A DNA stretch of 64,000 nucleotides, from positions 186,001 to 250,000 of the forward strand of contig NZ_JAELVS010000002.1 in assembly GCF_016427555.1 (NCBI RefSeq). Reading direction: 5' to 3'. The translations under genes and the position numbers were made by a program. Under the pieces are notes generated by a model. The model was given only the letters and a program-made list of their open reading frames with translations, did no database searches and had not been told where the DNA came from. This document shows positions 17,393 to 25,730 of this stretch, piece by piece. The DNA is from Marinobacter litoralis. Its GTDB lineage: Bacteria; Pseudomonadota; Gammaproteobacteria; Pseudomonadales; Oleiphilaceae. How positions within the stretch are numbered: the stretch's first letter is position 1; each line of letters opens with the position of its first letter.

Positions 17393-18427
17393 ATGACACT
17401 GGCCCGCGCAAAGGCGTTATCGCTGTTATTTGTCGTTGTTACGGTACTGACTGGTTGCCAGTTTAGTGGCGGAAACGCTCACGTTGGCGACCGTGAGGGC
17501 TATTTTACCTGGGTGGACGAGCAGGGCCGGGTACGTTACACCCGAATTCCAGATTCGGATACGCCTGAAGAGAGTGGCGATAACGCCGAACCGGAGCGTG
17601 TCGAAAGCCAGGATCCGTTTGTGGCCAGTACACCGCCAAGTGACGATGATTTCACCGTCGAGAATTATCCGGATGGTGAAGCGCTGGCGGACCATGGTTT
17701 TGTGCGTGATGGCCAGAGACAGCCCTATTTCACTTGGCTGGATGCCCAGGGCAATGTGCGGGTCAGCTATTACACGCCCGATTTCGAAGGCCGGCCGAAA
17801 AGCCAGGCCAGTCCGATTAGTCTCACGCCGGCCTCCGTGCATCTGCCATCGCAATCCGTTGGTGAAATTGAACCTGTGGAGGGGTACGACCCGAATGCTT
17901 TTGCGATTTTAGGTATAGAGCCTAAGCAGACCAGCGAGTTTGATGAGTTTGCAGAGCATTGCTGCAAGGCCCTGGCAAACAAGGACTATCAAAATTGGGT
18001 GGAGGGGAGCGAATTTGGCGTTCAGATGGATTCCGATACTCCTCGTCATCAATTCAGTTCCGGCGAGTCACCGTACCATCTGATTGCGCTGCCTTTGTCA
18101 GTTTCCAAGTCCGGGTTTGTCATGCGGCTACGGGCTTATGATCACCACGGAGTGTTTGTTCCGAGCCTGGCGTTTCTTGATCGGGAGTTCAAGGTCGTCA
18201 GGCTCGTTACAGATCTCGTGATGGGATACACCCCGGAAAATTGGCATCGCCGGGGGTATCTAGAAGCTTGGGTGCCGGCTTTCCCCAACCGTGGTGAGCG
18301 CTGGCTTGTGCTTCATACCCGATCCCAGGACACTCAGGATCAGACTGTTATCACAACTGATGCTGGGCCCAAAGCGATTGCTCATACTCAAAAAGGTGAG
18401 TTGGGGATTGCAACGTTCGAGCCGTGA
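17393..18427 (+). CDS. MalM-like lipoprotein with two DUF4124-type repeats
   Basis: The product is 344 residues from the ATG at 17393, which has a CGGAG ribosome site; a TTG two codons earlier is less likely. The signal peptide ends in a lipobox (VLTGC, Cys22), so the protein is probably anchored in the outer membrane. Two similar motifs, YFTWVDEQGRVRYTRIP and YFTWLDAQGNVRVSYYTPD, match the short DUF4124-type pattern in the N-terminal half. The C-terminal ~150 residues resemble MalM, the periplasmic maltose-operon protein (IALPLSVSKSGF, VPSLAFLDREFKVVR, WLVLHTRSQ). No maltose genes are nearby, so a sugar role is not implied. It is the last gene of the envelope cluster. Confidence 0.7.
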   Translation: MTLARAKALSLLFVVVTVLTGCQFSGGNAHVGDREGYFTWVDEQGRVRYTRIPDSDTPEESGDNAEPERVESQDPFVASTPPSDDDFTVENYPDGEALADHGFVRDGQRQPYFTWLDAQGNVRVSYYTPDFEGRPKSQASPISLTPASVHLPSQSVGEIEPVEGYDPNAFAILGIEPKQTSEFDEFAEHCCKALANKDYQNWVEGSEFGVQMDSDTPRHQFSSGESPYHLIALPLSVSKSGFVMRLRAYDHHGVFVPSLAFLDREFKVVRLVTDLVMGYTPENWHRRGYLEAWVPAFPNRGERWLVLHTRSQDTQDQTVITTDAGPKAIAHTQKGELGIATFEP

Positions 18428-18434
18428 GTGCCGT

Positions 18435-19469
18435 TTAGTCTTCTGGCGCGTCCAGATTCAGCCACTGCTGTGACAGCCAGTAAAAACTGCCGTCACCTGC
18501 CGGGTGGGTGCAGTTGTATCGAAAGCGGCGGGCGTTCAGAGCTTTAGGTGCTTGCACGGTGACAGTGTCACCCGTTACGCGAAAATCGATTCGACCAAGC
18601 CCCGATGCAAAGCAAGCAAGTCGGGATGCCGATAGTGGGGCGTTCAGTTTAATTGTCAGCGATGGCGGATTGGTGGAAATGACGCCATCCGGCAGGCTAC
18701 TGGCCCTCACAGGAAAGGCTTTGCTAAGCAGTTTATCTTTCAGGCTGTTGAGTTGTCCGTAAGCATTGGCCATTGGGAAGCGGGGAAGGCGCGTACTGTG
18801 CGAGTGGCGGCCTATGGCTCCCGATTGTTGGCCAAATCCTAGCCAGTCTCTGCTGTTTATTTTCTGCTCGAGCGCTTCGTCGTATTCGCCATAGGGGTAT
18901 GCGAATAAGCGCGGGGTTGTTCCCAATTGGGTTTCCAGCGCACTTTGCGCGCGATCCAGGCTGCGGTTAGTGCGTGTGTTCCAATCGGCTTCGGCTTCAC
19001 CTGGTTTCCGAGCCAGATGCGCATGATCTGCGCTGTGGTTGGCAATCGTAACCCATTCTTTGCGGTTCAGTTCTTTTAGCTCCGTCCAGCCCATATAACC
19101 CTTTCCACCTACTGAATTGGTGTTTACGAAGATGGTGTAGGGTATCTGTTGTTCGTCGAGCAGTGGGGCGGCCACGTTGTACACCGATTCATAGGCATCA
19201 TCGAAGGTAATCGCGACTTGATTTGTTTTCGGAGCGTCTCCGGCGAGTGTCTGGCGCGCAGCGGGCTCCAAGGAAACCACTTCCAACCCCAATTCAGCAA
19301 TCATCTGTAATTGAGCTTCAAACAAAGACCGCGATGTGCTGGTGGCTGGCGGGGTGCTATCGTCAACGTGGTGATACTGCAGAACCACCAGGTCGGCCTG
19401 GGCAGTGAACGGGAGTGCCATCATCAAGGACAGAGTGGTTCGAAGTATCAGTTTTCTGAATTTGATCAT
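18435..19469 (-). CDS. Secreted polysaccharide deacetylase family protein
   Basis: Probable metal-dependent N- or O-deacetylase acting on a cell-surface glycan. From the ATG at 19469 the product is 344 residues with a signal peptide (about 1-25, TAQA). The NodB domain shows the catalytic TFDDAY (88-93), the metal-ligand pair NHSADHAHL (His145, His149) and RLFAYPYGEYD. The last ~90 residues form an extra domain of unknown role. The layout recalls the N-terminal domain of PgaB, but no PNAG synthesis genes are close. It is the last gene of a leftward run with the J-domain protein and TetR regulator. Confidence 0.85.
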   Translation of the reverse strand: MIKFRKLILRTTLSLMMALPFTAQADLVVLQYHHVDDSTPPATSTSRSLFEAQLQMIAELGLEVVSLEPAARQTLAGDAPKTNQVAITFDDAYESVYNVAAPLLDEQQIPYTIFVNTNSVGGKGYMGWTELKELNRKEWVTIANHSADHAHLARKPGEAEADWNTRTNRSLDRAQSALETQLGTTPRLFAYPYGEYDEALEQKINSRDWLGFGQQSGAIGRHSHSTRLPRFPMANAYGQLNSLKDKLLSKAFPVRASSLPDGVISTNPPSLTIKLNAPLSASRLACFASGLGRIDFRVTGDTVTVQAPKALNARRFRYNCTHPAGDGSFYWLSQQWLNLDAPED

Positions 19470-19503
19470 GAGTAGGGCGTTCCAATGGACACTGGGGTGT
19501 AGT

Positions 19504-20160
19504 TTATGAATAGTGCGCTTTGAGAACCGTGATAGCCTCATTCAAGTGCTGAACTTCTTCTGTACTACCGCCACGGTCAGGGTGCGCCTGCATCATCCGT
19601 TTTCTGAATCGGCGTTTTACTGTGTCGAACGACGTCGGCACTGACTCGAACCCGAGTAATTCAGCGGCCGAGGCAGCGGATGCGCAATCTGGTTTTTGCT
19701 GTATTGTACCTGCCCAAAAGCGATCCATCATGTCGCTGATATCGGTGTTAGACAGGTAGTATTGGTTCAGGTCGAGGTAAAACGCCCTGAGCGCATCTTT
19801 TGGCCCCGGAAGGGATGTGTCGGTAGCTGCATTTGCTGTGACCAGACGAATACACATAGGGGATATCTGGATGCTTTCCCCTCCGGTGAATAGCTCGTCG
19901 CTTAAGCGGTATAGCGCGTGAAAGAGTAAAAAGTGAACGGGGTAGAGTTGTTCGGGGCGGGAAAAATCCACTTGCCCGATTAATTGCCAGCAGTCACCTT
20001 GAAGTGCTTTGATCAGAGTCAGCTCACTGAGGCCCAACGGGCCTGCCACCCTCAACTCCTGCTCAGCCGCCAGCATGAGATGCTCGATCTGTTGCGTCAA
20101 CCAGTTCAATTCGTTGTCAGTAACGCCACTGGCCCGGCCGGGTTCTCGTTCAATCGTCAT
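19504..20160 (-). CDS. DnaJ-related protein with C-terminal J domain
   Basis: The product is 218 residues. The N-terminal ~140 residues match the DNAJ-related type (DNELNWLTQQIEHL, YPVHFLLFHALYRL). The C-terminal ~60 residues form a J domain with the HPD tripeptide at 193-195 (RMMQAHPDRGGS), needed to stimulate DnaK-type Hsp70. No Gly/Phe or zinc-finger regions are present, so it is a specialised co-chaperone with unknown client. It sits 18 nt after the TetR gene and 34 nt before the deacetylase gene, an unusual grouping. Confidence 0.8.
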   Translation of the reverse strand: MTIEREPGRASGVTDNELNWLTQQIEHLMLAAEQELRVAGPLGLSELTLIKALQGDCWQLIGQVDFSRPEQLYPVHFLLFHALYRLSDELFTGGESIQISPMCIRLVTANAATDTSLPGPKDALRAFYLDLNQYYLSNTDISDMMDRFWAGTIQQKPDCASAASAAELLGFESVPTSFDTVKRRFRKRMMQAHPDRGGSTEEVQHLNEAITVLKAHYS

Positions 20161-20178
20161 GCAGGCATGGTATGCCAG

Positions 20179-20832
20179 TCAGCTTTTGCTTGGAAGAGTG
20201 GCCAGCGCCGGCAGGCCCCCCAGAAACAGATCGGTTGAGAATTTGGCGGCACGCTCTGCCTCATCTTGAACACTGTCAGGGCAGGTCCGTGCTTTTCGGG
20301 CGACGAGCAAGCTCATATCATAAGCAACGCCAAAAAAAGTGGCACATAGATAGTCCGGATCCGTTTTGGGAAGGAGCCCCCGGTCGATCGCGGCACGAAC
20401 GTCTTGTTCCAGTGACAGGAGCGTCAGGCCGAGTATGTCCGAGCCAAACAGGTTTCTCAGTGCCCGCTGATTTTGATGGGCCAACTCGTAAATCACCGGG
20501 TCTTTGGCCGTTGCGCTATAAAGCGCATGGTAAGTGGAGTAGATCAGCTCTCGGGTTGAGGTCGCCGCATTTCTGCGCGTGGTCATATCCTCATTGAGCG
20601 AGGTGAGAAAATCGGTCAGCAGCGCGGCGAAAATGTCCTTCTTGCTCGAAAAGTAATTATAAAAAGTACCAGAGGCCAGATTCGTCCTGCGCACGATATC
20701 GCGAATGGAGCTGTTGTCGTAACCGTTTTCCTGAAAACAGTCTCTGGCGGCATCCAGAATGGCTCGGCGGTTTCGCTGCCTGTTGAGTGCGCGTTTACCC
20801 GTAGTTTCCGGCTTCAAATTCAACATATCCAT
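20179..20832 (-). CDS. TetR/AcrR-family transcriptional regulator
   Basis: The product is 217 residues from the ATG at 20832, supported by an AGGAC ribosome site; another ATG two codons later is possible. The N-terminal helix-turn-helix is clear (about 15-65, [29 protein letters not shown] then [14 protein letters not shown]). The C-terminal ligand domain is unassigned. It is divergent from ttcA and precedes the J-domain and deacetylase genes, any of which could be targets. Confidence 0.88.
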   Translation of the reverse strand: MDMLNLKPETTGKRALNRQRNRRAILDAARDCFQENGYDNSSIRDIVRRTNLASGTFYNYFSSKKDIFAALLTDFLTSLNEDMTTRRNAATSTRELIYSTYHALYSATAKDPVIYELAHQNQRALRNLFGSDILGLTLLSLEQDVRAAIDRGLLPKTDPDYLCATFFGVAYDMSLLVARKARTCPDSVQDEAERAAKFSTDLFLGGLPALATLPSKS

Positions 20833-20904
20833 GTTGCTGTCCTGTCCCTGAATGTTTGTGGTGCGTATAATTCCGGGCTCACTTACCTCGTGAGCGGAAA
20901 ACCG

Positions 20905-21816
20905 ATGTCTGAAGCAATGTCTGTCAAATCTGAATCTCAACCCGTTTCTGAGCAGGAGCGCCTCCTCAAGGTGGAGCAGAATAAACTCCAGAAGCGCTTG
21001 CGCCGAGAGGTCGGGCAGGCCATTGCTGAGTACTCGATGATTGAGGCAGGCGACAAGGTTATGTGTTGCTTGTCTGGCGGCAAAGACTCTTACGCGATGC
21101 TGGATATATTGCTCAATCTACAAAAGAGCGCTCCGGTCCGCTTCGAGATCATTGCCGTGAATCTCGACCAAAAGCAGCCAGGCTTTCCGGAAGACGTGCT
21201 CCCGTCCTATCTGGATGCGCTCGGGGTCGAGTACCACATCATTGAGAAAGACACCTATAGCATTGTTAAGGAAAAAATCCCTGAAGGGAAGACCACTTGC
21301 GGTCTGTGTTCTCGCTTGCGTCGCGGAATTCTGTATAACTTTGCAGAAGAGCACGGGGTGACCAAAATAGCGCTTGGTCACCACCGGGACGATATGCTGG
21401 AAACCTTGTTTCTGAACATGTTCTACGGTGGCAAGTTAAAATCTATGCCGCCGGTTCTGCATAGCGATGATGGCCGCAACACCGTGATCAGACCGCTGGC
21501 TTTTAGCCGGGAAAAAGACATTGCCCGATACGCGGAACTTCGGGGATACCCCATCATTCCCTGTAATTTGTGTGGTTCTCAGGAAAACCTGCAGCGGCAG
21601 GTGATCAAAGACATGTTCCAGACATGGGATCAGCAGCATCCCGGCCGCTTGGAAACCATGTTCCGTGCGATGTGTAATGTTGAGCCCTCTCACCTGGCTG
21701 ACCCGAATCTCTATGACTTCAAGGACGGCAAACGCCTTGGAGGTAAGCGCCAGGCTGTTGTGCAGAACGCTGAGCCCGAGCAAGACTTTGGTCGTCTGGA
21801 TGTGCTGAATCTCTAG
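20905..21816 (+). CDS. ttcA: tRNA 2-thiocytidine(32) synthetase
   Basis: Adds sulfur to cytidine 32 of certain tRNAs using ATP and a [4Fe-4S] cluster. From the ATG at 20905 the product is 303 residues; a GTG at 20890 is a less likely start. The PP-loop [10 protein letters not shown] sits near residue 54, and the two cluster-binding C-x2-C motifs [11 protein letters not shown] and [13 protein letters not shown] are present. The coding region stops 3 nt from the convergent TauE/SafE-like gene. Confidence 0.95.
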   Translation: MSEAMSVKSESQPVSEQERLLKVEQNKLQKRLRREVGQAIAEYSMIEAGDKVMCCLSGGKDSYAMLDILLNLQKSAPVRFEIIAVNLDQKQPGFPEDVLPSYLDALGVEYHIIEKDTYSIVKEKIPEGKTTCGLCSRLRRGILYNFAEEHGVTKIALGHHRDDMLETLFLNMFYGGKLKSMPPVLHSDDGRNTVIRPLAFSREKDIARYAELRGYPIIPCNLCGSQENLQRQVIKDMFQTWDQQHPGRLETMFRAMCNVEPSHLADPNLYDFKDGKRLGGKRQAVVQNAEPEQDFGRLDVLNL

Positions 21817-21819
21817 TCG

Positions 21820-22509
21820 TCAGAGGGGCAATATGGCGTGAATGGGCAGTGTCCACAATCCGAACAGGATCAGCAGGATGCCGCTGATTTTGCGCACGCC
21901 TTGGTGGCTTTTGATGCCGCGTATCCATTGCGCGGCATATCCGGTTGCCAGCATTGAGGGTAGAGTGCCCAAACCAAAAAAGAACATGGTTAAAGCAGCG
22001 CTGGATACGGTGGGCTGAAGAGCTGCCCAGCCGAGTGTGCTGTACACCAAGCCGCAAGGCAGCCAGCCCCATAATGAACCCAGAGCCAATGCCTGCCCGG
22101 CGTTATTGACCGGAAGAAAGCGTTTGGTGAGCGGTGACAGCATACGCCAAACCGGTGCGCCCGCTCGTTCGATATAGCGAATTCCTTGCCACCATTGCCC
22201 CATTGATAGCCCCATGAAGATCAGCAGTACGCCGGCGAACGCCATGAGTAGTTGCCCTGCCCAGGCCCATTGCCCTGCGGCTTGGGTGCTGAGCAAGGCT
22301 ATGCCGGCTGCAATCAGGGAATAACTTCCGATTCGGCCAAAGTTGAATGCCAATAGGAGCAGTGTCTGGCGAAGCCGGAAACCGCGGCCCACAGGTAGGG
22401 CCATTGAGAGCGAGGCGCTTATGCCTCCGCACATGCCAAGGCAGTGAGTGCTGCCGAGCAGCCCAATGACAAAGGCGCTCGAATAACTAAGATAGAGTTC
22501 TGGCTGCAT
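21820..22509 (-). CDS. TauE/SafE-like (DsbD_2-type) membrane protein of the cco cluster
   Basis: Polytopic inner-membrane protein of 229 residues with about six membrane segments. It carries the conserved GSTHCLGMCGG motif near residue 19-29 and a central WGWLPCGLVYS motif, features of the DsbD_2/TauE-SafE-like proteins often found beside ccoS. Despite the family name a sulfite exporter role is unlikely; the paired Cys and the cco context suggest copper delivery or thiol exchange during cbb3 assembly. It starts 8 nt after ccoS. Confidence 0.8.
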   Translation of the reverse strand: MQPELYLSYSSAFVIGLLGSTHCLGMCGGISASLSMALPVGRGFRLRQTLLLLAFNFGRIGSYSLIAAGIALLSTQAAGQWAWAGQLLMAFAGVLLIFMGLSMGQWWQGIRYIERAGAPVWRMLSPLTKRFLPVNNAGQALALGSLWGWLPCGLVYSTLGWAALQPTVSSAALTMFFFGLGTLPSMLATGYAAQWIRGIKSHQGVRKISGILLILFGLWTLPIHAILPL

Positions 22510-22517
22510 GAATGTGG

Positions 22518-22757
22518 TTAGTCAGAGCGCTCGGAGCTTTTCCCCGAATCGCTTTTGCTTTGACGGTCTTTGGCGGAGCGTTCTGAAGGAGGGCGAGCTT
22601 CCGTGGGGATCATGTCTTTATCGTCGTCGTGCAGGATCCTGTGTGCAGGCCCGTCCAGGTCATCATACTGGCCGCTTTTGACCGCCCAGGAAAATAAAAC
22701 GATGCCAAGCGCTACCAGCATCAACATCAGGGGAATCAGAAGCATGACAATGTTCAT
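22518..22757 (-). CDS. ccoS: cbb3 oxidase maturation protein CcoS
   Basis: Small single-span membrane protein needed to insert cofactors into the CcoN subunit. The product is 79 residues with one N-terminal membrane helix, then the signature FSWAVKSGQYDDLDGPAHRI and a polar, charged tail. A GGAG ribosome site is present. It lies 9 nt after ccoI in the ccoGHIS order. Confidence 0.92.
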   Translation of the reverse strand: MNIVMLLIPLMLMLVALGIVLFSWAVKSGQYDDLDGPAHRILHDDDKDMIPTEARPPSERSAKDRQSKSDSGKSSERSD

Positions 22758-22766
22758 TGTTAACTC

Positions 22767-25175
22767 CTAAGTGTCGCGTCGGGCCCTGCTCAGGCGCAAA
22801 GCATTGAGGACAACGATCAGTGAACTGAGAGACATGCCAATCGCGGCAAGCCAGGGTGGCACAAGGCCCGCAGCAGCCAGCGGCAATGCAGACACGTTGT
22901 AGCCGAACGCCCAGATCATGTTTTGGCGTATGATGTGGCGAGTCTTCTGGCTTGTATGAATGGCCTCAACGAGCTGATAAAGCTGGCCGTTTAACAACAC
23001 CGCATCGGCTTTTAGCTGGGTTAGATCAGCGGCGGTGCCCATGGCGACGGAAATACCGGCGCCGGCCATTGAAGGCAAATCATTCAAACCGTCGCCTACC
23101 ATCATAACACGGTGGCCTTCCTGGCTCAGCTTATCCAGCACCTCGAGTTTGTGCTCTGGTGAGGCTTCACCGATGGCACGTGAAATTCCGAGTTCCGAAG
23201 CAACCTGTTGGACATGACCGGATCGGTCACCACTGAGAAGCACGGTTTCGATACCCATGCTTTGCAATGTGCGGATTGCCTTGGCGGCATCGTCACGAAT
23301 TCTGTCATCTAGCTGGAAGCGGGCCAACCAGTGTGAGGCTGTCGCTAGCCAAATTTCCATGCCTCCGGCATTAGCTGCGTCAGGTTCGGACGCGCGTGTG
23401 TGGCTGGCAACGAACGCTTTGTGACCGATATAGACCGCCTCGCCCTCATAGTCTCCGGAAAGGCCTCCGCCCAGATGGTTGGTGACGTTGGTCACCGGAA
23501 GCGAAGGCATACTATGAAACACTTTAGCAATAGGGTGCTCGGACTGCTTTTCCAGCCCCGCGGCTATTCTCAGGCAGGTACCTTCATCAACCGGGCCGAA
23601 CGCGGTGTGGTCGGTGAGCGTGAGTTCACCACGGGTGAGGGTGCCGGTTTTATCGAACACGACCGTATCAATCGCATTCATCGATTCCAATGTGTGGCCG
23701 CGGGTCGGCAGAAATCCGAGTTTTCGCAACCGGACCGTGGCTGAGGTAATGGCGGTGGGGGTGGCCAGTGACAGTGCACAGGGGCAGGTGGCCACCAGCA
23801 CCGACAGGGTGATATCAAAGGCGTTATCCGCGCCGGCCAGCCACCAGCCAATCCAGACTACCGGTGCGAGTATAAGTACTCGGCCAACAAACTTTCCGGC
23901 AATCCGGTCTGCCATTCTGGCGACAGGGGGTTTTTCCGATTGGACCCGGTCCAGCACCCGGAGAATTCCTGACAGGCGCGTCTGTGCGCCGGCGCGAGTG
24001 ACCTGAATATCTAGCGGGTTCTCGCCGTTGATGGTTCCGGCATGAACCGTATCGCCAGGCGAGCGGGTTTCTGGCAAATATTCACCGGTCAGTGCCGCTT
24101 CATTGAGGGTGGACTGACCGGAAAGGATAACGCCGTCAGCTGGTAGTGTTTCCCCGGGCCGAACCCGAATCACGTCGTCAGGCTGAATTTGGTGGGCAGG
24201 AACAATCTCCGCTTCACCGTCAGTGACAAGTGCGGCGACCGCCGGCTGAAAGCCGGCCAGCGCGTTGCCACTCAGGCCGGCCCGATAGCGCGCCTGCACC
24301 TCGATGTAGCGACCCAGCAGCAAGAAAAACGCGAACATGCACACCGACTCAAAGTAGACTTCCTGACCGCCGAATACCGTTACCCACGCGCTGGCGGCGT
24401 AGGCCAGGCCGATGGCGATTGCGACCGGCACATCCATGGTCAGATGTCGCGAGGCGAGGTCTCGCCGGGCATTGCGGAAAAAAGGCCGGGCGCTGTAGAA
24501 CACAACCGGTGTTGCTACGAGAAAGCCGAACCATCTGAACATATTGATAAATTCAGGTGACAGCTCGCTGATAATTTCGAAATACAGCGGGAACGCCAGC
24601 ATCATGCTTTGCATGGTGGCGATACCGGCGACCGCTAGCCGGATAAGCATGGAACGGTTTTCCGCCTTTAGAGCTTGCTCAGCCGAATCTGCCTGGTATG
24701 GGCGGGCGGTATAGCCCAGCTCGTAGATAGCGATCAGCAGATCGCTCAATCGGGTTTGTTCGGGAGACCACACCAATCTTGCTCGTTGGGTGGTGTGGTT
24801 CACGGTAAAACTCTGAACACCGGCTTGGTGCTTCATGTGATTTTCAAGCAACCAGATACACGCTGCGCAGGTGATTTCGCCGATCAGCAATTGTGCTTCC
24901 TGTCCGGCTTTAACGGGCGCAACGAACGATTGCTGAACCAGCGGGTGGTCCAGCTCACGCAGACGCAGGAGTTCGGATTCGCTGAGCTCTCTTGGGGTGG
25001 TGGCCGGTTCGGTGCGGATGTCGTAGAAGTTTGTCAGGCCCTCTTGGTGGATGGTCTGACATACCGCTTTACAGCCCTGACAACAAAAATGCCGCTCTTG
25101 ATCGTCGAGCTTCAGGGTAATCGCCGGATTACCCTCGGCAAGCTCGCCACAATGGAAGCAACTGGTGGGGGTCAC
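22767..25175 (-). CDS. ccoI: Copper-translocating P1B-type ATPase CcoI
   Basis: Exports copper across the inner membrane for assembly of cbb3 oxidase. The product is 802 residues. The N-terminal Cys-rich segment (Cys6, Cys9, and a CCQGC cluster at 31-35) is typical of CcoI/FixI, followed by an HMA-type site GEITCAACIW (Cys103, Cys106). The TGEYLPET actuator loop, the membrane CPC motif (ATCPCALS), the DKTGTLT phosphorylation site and the GDGLNDLPSM hinge are all present. Its start overlaps the end of ccoH by 4 nt. Confidence 0.95.
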   Translation of the reverse strand: MTPTSCFHCGELAEGNPAITLKLDDQERHFCCQGCKAVCQTIHQEGLTNFYDIRTEPATTPRELSESELLRLRELDHPLVQQSFVAPVKAGQEAQLLIGEITCAACIWLLENHMKHQAGVQSFTVNHTTQRARLVWSPEQTRLSDLLIAIYELGYTARPYQADSAEQALKAENRSMLIRLAVAGIATMQSMMLAFPLYFEIISELSPEFINMFRWFGFLVATPVVFYSARPFFRNARRDLASRHLTMDVPVAIAIGLAYAASAWVTVFGGQEVYFESVCMFAFFLLLGRYIEVQARYRAGLSGNALAGFQPAVAALVTDGEAEIVPAHQIQPDDVIRVRPGETLPADGVILSGQSTLNEAALTGEYLPETRSPGDTVHAGTINGENPLDIQVTRAGAQTRLSGILRVLDRVQSEKPPVARMADRIAGKFVGRVLILAPVVWIGWWLAGADNAFDITLSVLVATCPCALSLATPTAITSATVRLRKLGFLPTRGHTLESMNAIDTVVFDKTGTLTRGELTLTDHTAFGPVDEGTCLRIAAGLEKQSEHPIAKVFHSMPSLPVTNVTNHLGGGLSGDYEGEAVYIGHKAFVASHTRASEPDAANAGGMEIWLATASHWLARFQLDDRIRDDAAKAIRTLQSMGIETVLLSGDRSGHVQQVASELGISRAIGEASPEHKLEVLDKLSQEGHRVMMVGDGLNDLPSMAGAGISVAMGTAADLTQLKADAVLLNGQLYQLVEAIHTSQKTRHIIRQNMIWAFGYNVSALPLAAAGLVPPWLAAIGMSLSSLIVVLNALRLSRARRDT

Positions 25176-25687
25176 TCTTGAACGTTAGCCTTTGCTTGAA
25201 TGGTAATAGGGTGTTCGGCGGGTAACCAGAGTTCCCCTTTAACCCGCCAATCGTTGTCGGGACCCTGAAGGTCGAAATACCAACGGCCATCCAGATTTTC
25301 CAATATGCGGCCGGAATATTCGCCGTCTGCCAAGCGGTTGAACTGAATCACCCGATCTTTATCTTCAAGGGTAGGGTGGTACAGATTAAGGACAAGATAT
25401 GGAAAATCTGCCGGACCATCTTTTGTGTCCAGTGTAAGCACGGCTTTGCGGTTAGCCAGCTGTAGTTTCCCTGATACCTGCATTTCAGAGGCTTTCTGAT
25501 CCCGGGCAATGGCCATGTTGATGCCACGGCCTTCCTTCGAGTAATCGTCTGTGACCATCGCAGTGTCCAGATTCACGGAAACCACGAGCATGGTCAGCCC
25601 GAAAGTGATAGACGCCAAAGGAAAAATGGTCAGAAACCAGAACCAGGGTTGGCGATACCATGGGGCGACGGGGGTGTTGTCAGTCAT
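25172..25687 (-). CDS. ccoH: cbb3 oxidase accessory protein CcoH (FixH family)
   Basis: Single-span membrane protein that associates with the oxidase during assembly. The product is 171 residues with an N-terminal membrane segment (about 14-38) and a periplasmic FixH domain. The sequence PWYRQPWFWFLTIFP and the following VVSVNLDTAMVTDDYSKEG are typical. It lies 43 nt after ccoG and overlaps ccoI by 4 nt. Confidence 0.93.
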   Translation of the reverse strand: MTDNTPVAPWYRQPWFWFLTIFPLASITFGLTMLVVSVNLDTAMVTDDYSKEGRGINMAIARDQKASEMQVSGKLQLANRKAVLTLDTKDGPADFPYLVLNLYHPTLEDKDRVIQFNRLADGEYSGRILENLDGRWYFDLQGPDNDWRVKGELWLPAEHPITIQAKANVQE

Positions 25688-25730
25688 AATCTTGGTCGTC
25701 TCAAATTAATTTAAGTGTAGCGCGCCGTTA

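Noticed and set aside
17393..18427. Maltose-operon role for the MalM-like lipoprotein
   Set aside because: No malEFGK, lamB or amylase genes are near; similarity is limited to the C-terminal half.
21820..22509. Genuine sulfite exporter
   Set aside because: The family label is TauE/SafE-like, but the Cys motifs and linkage to ccoS point to oxidase assembly, so I did not assign sulfite export.
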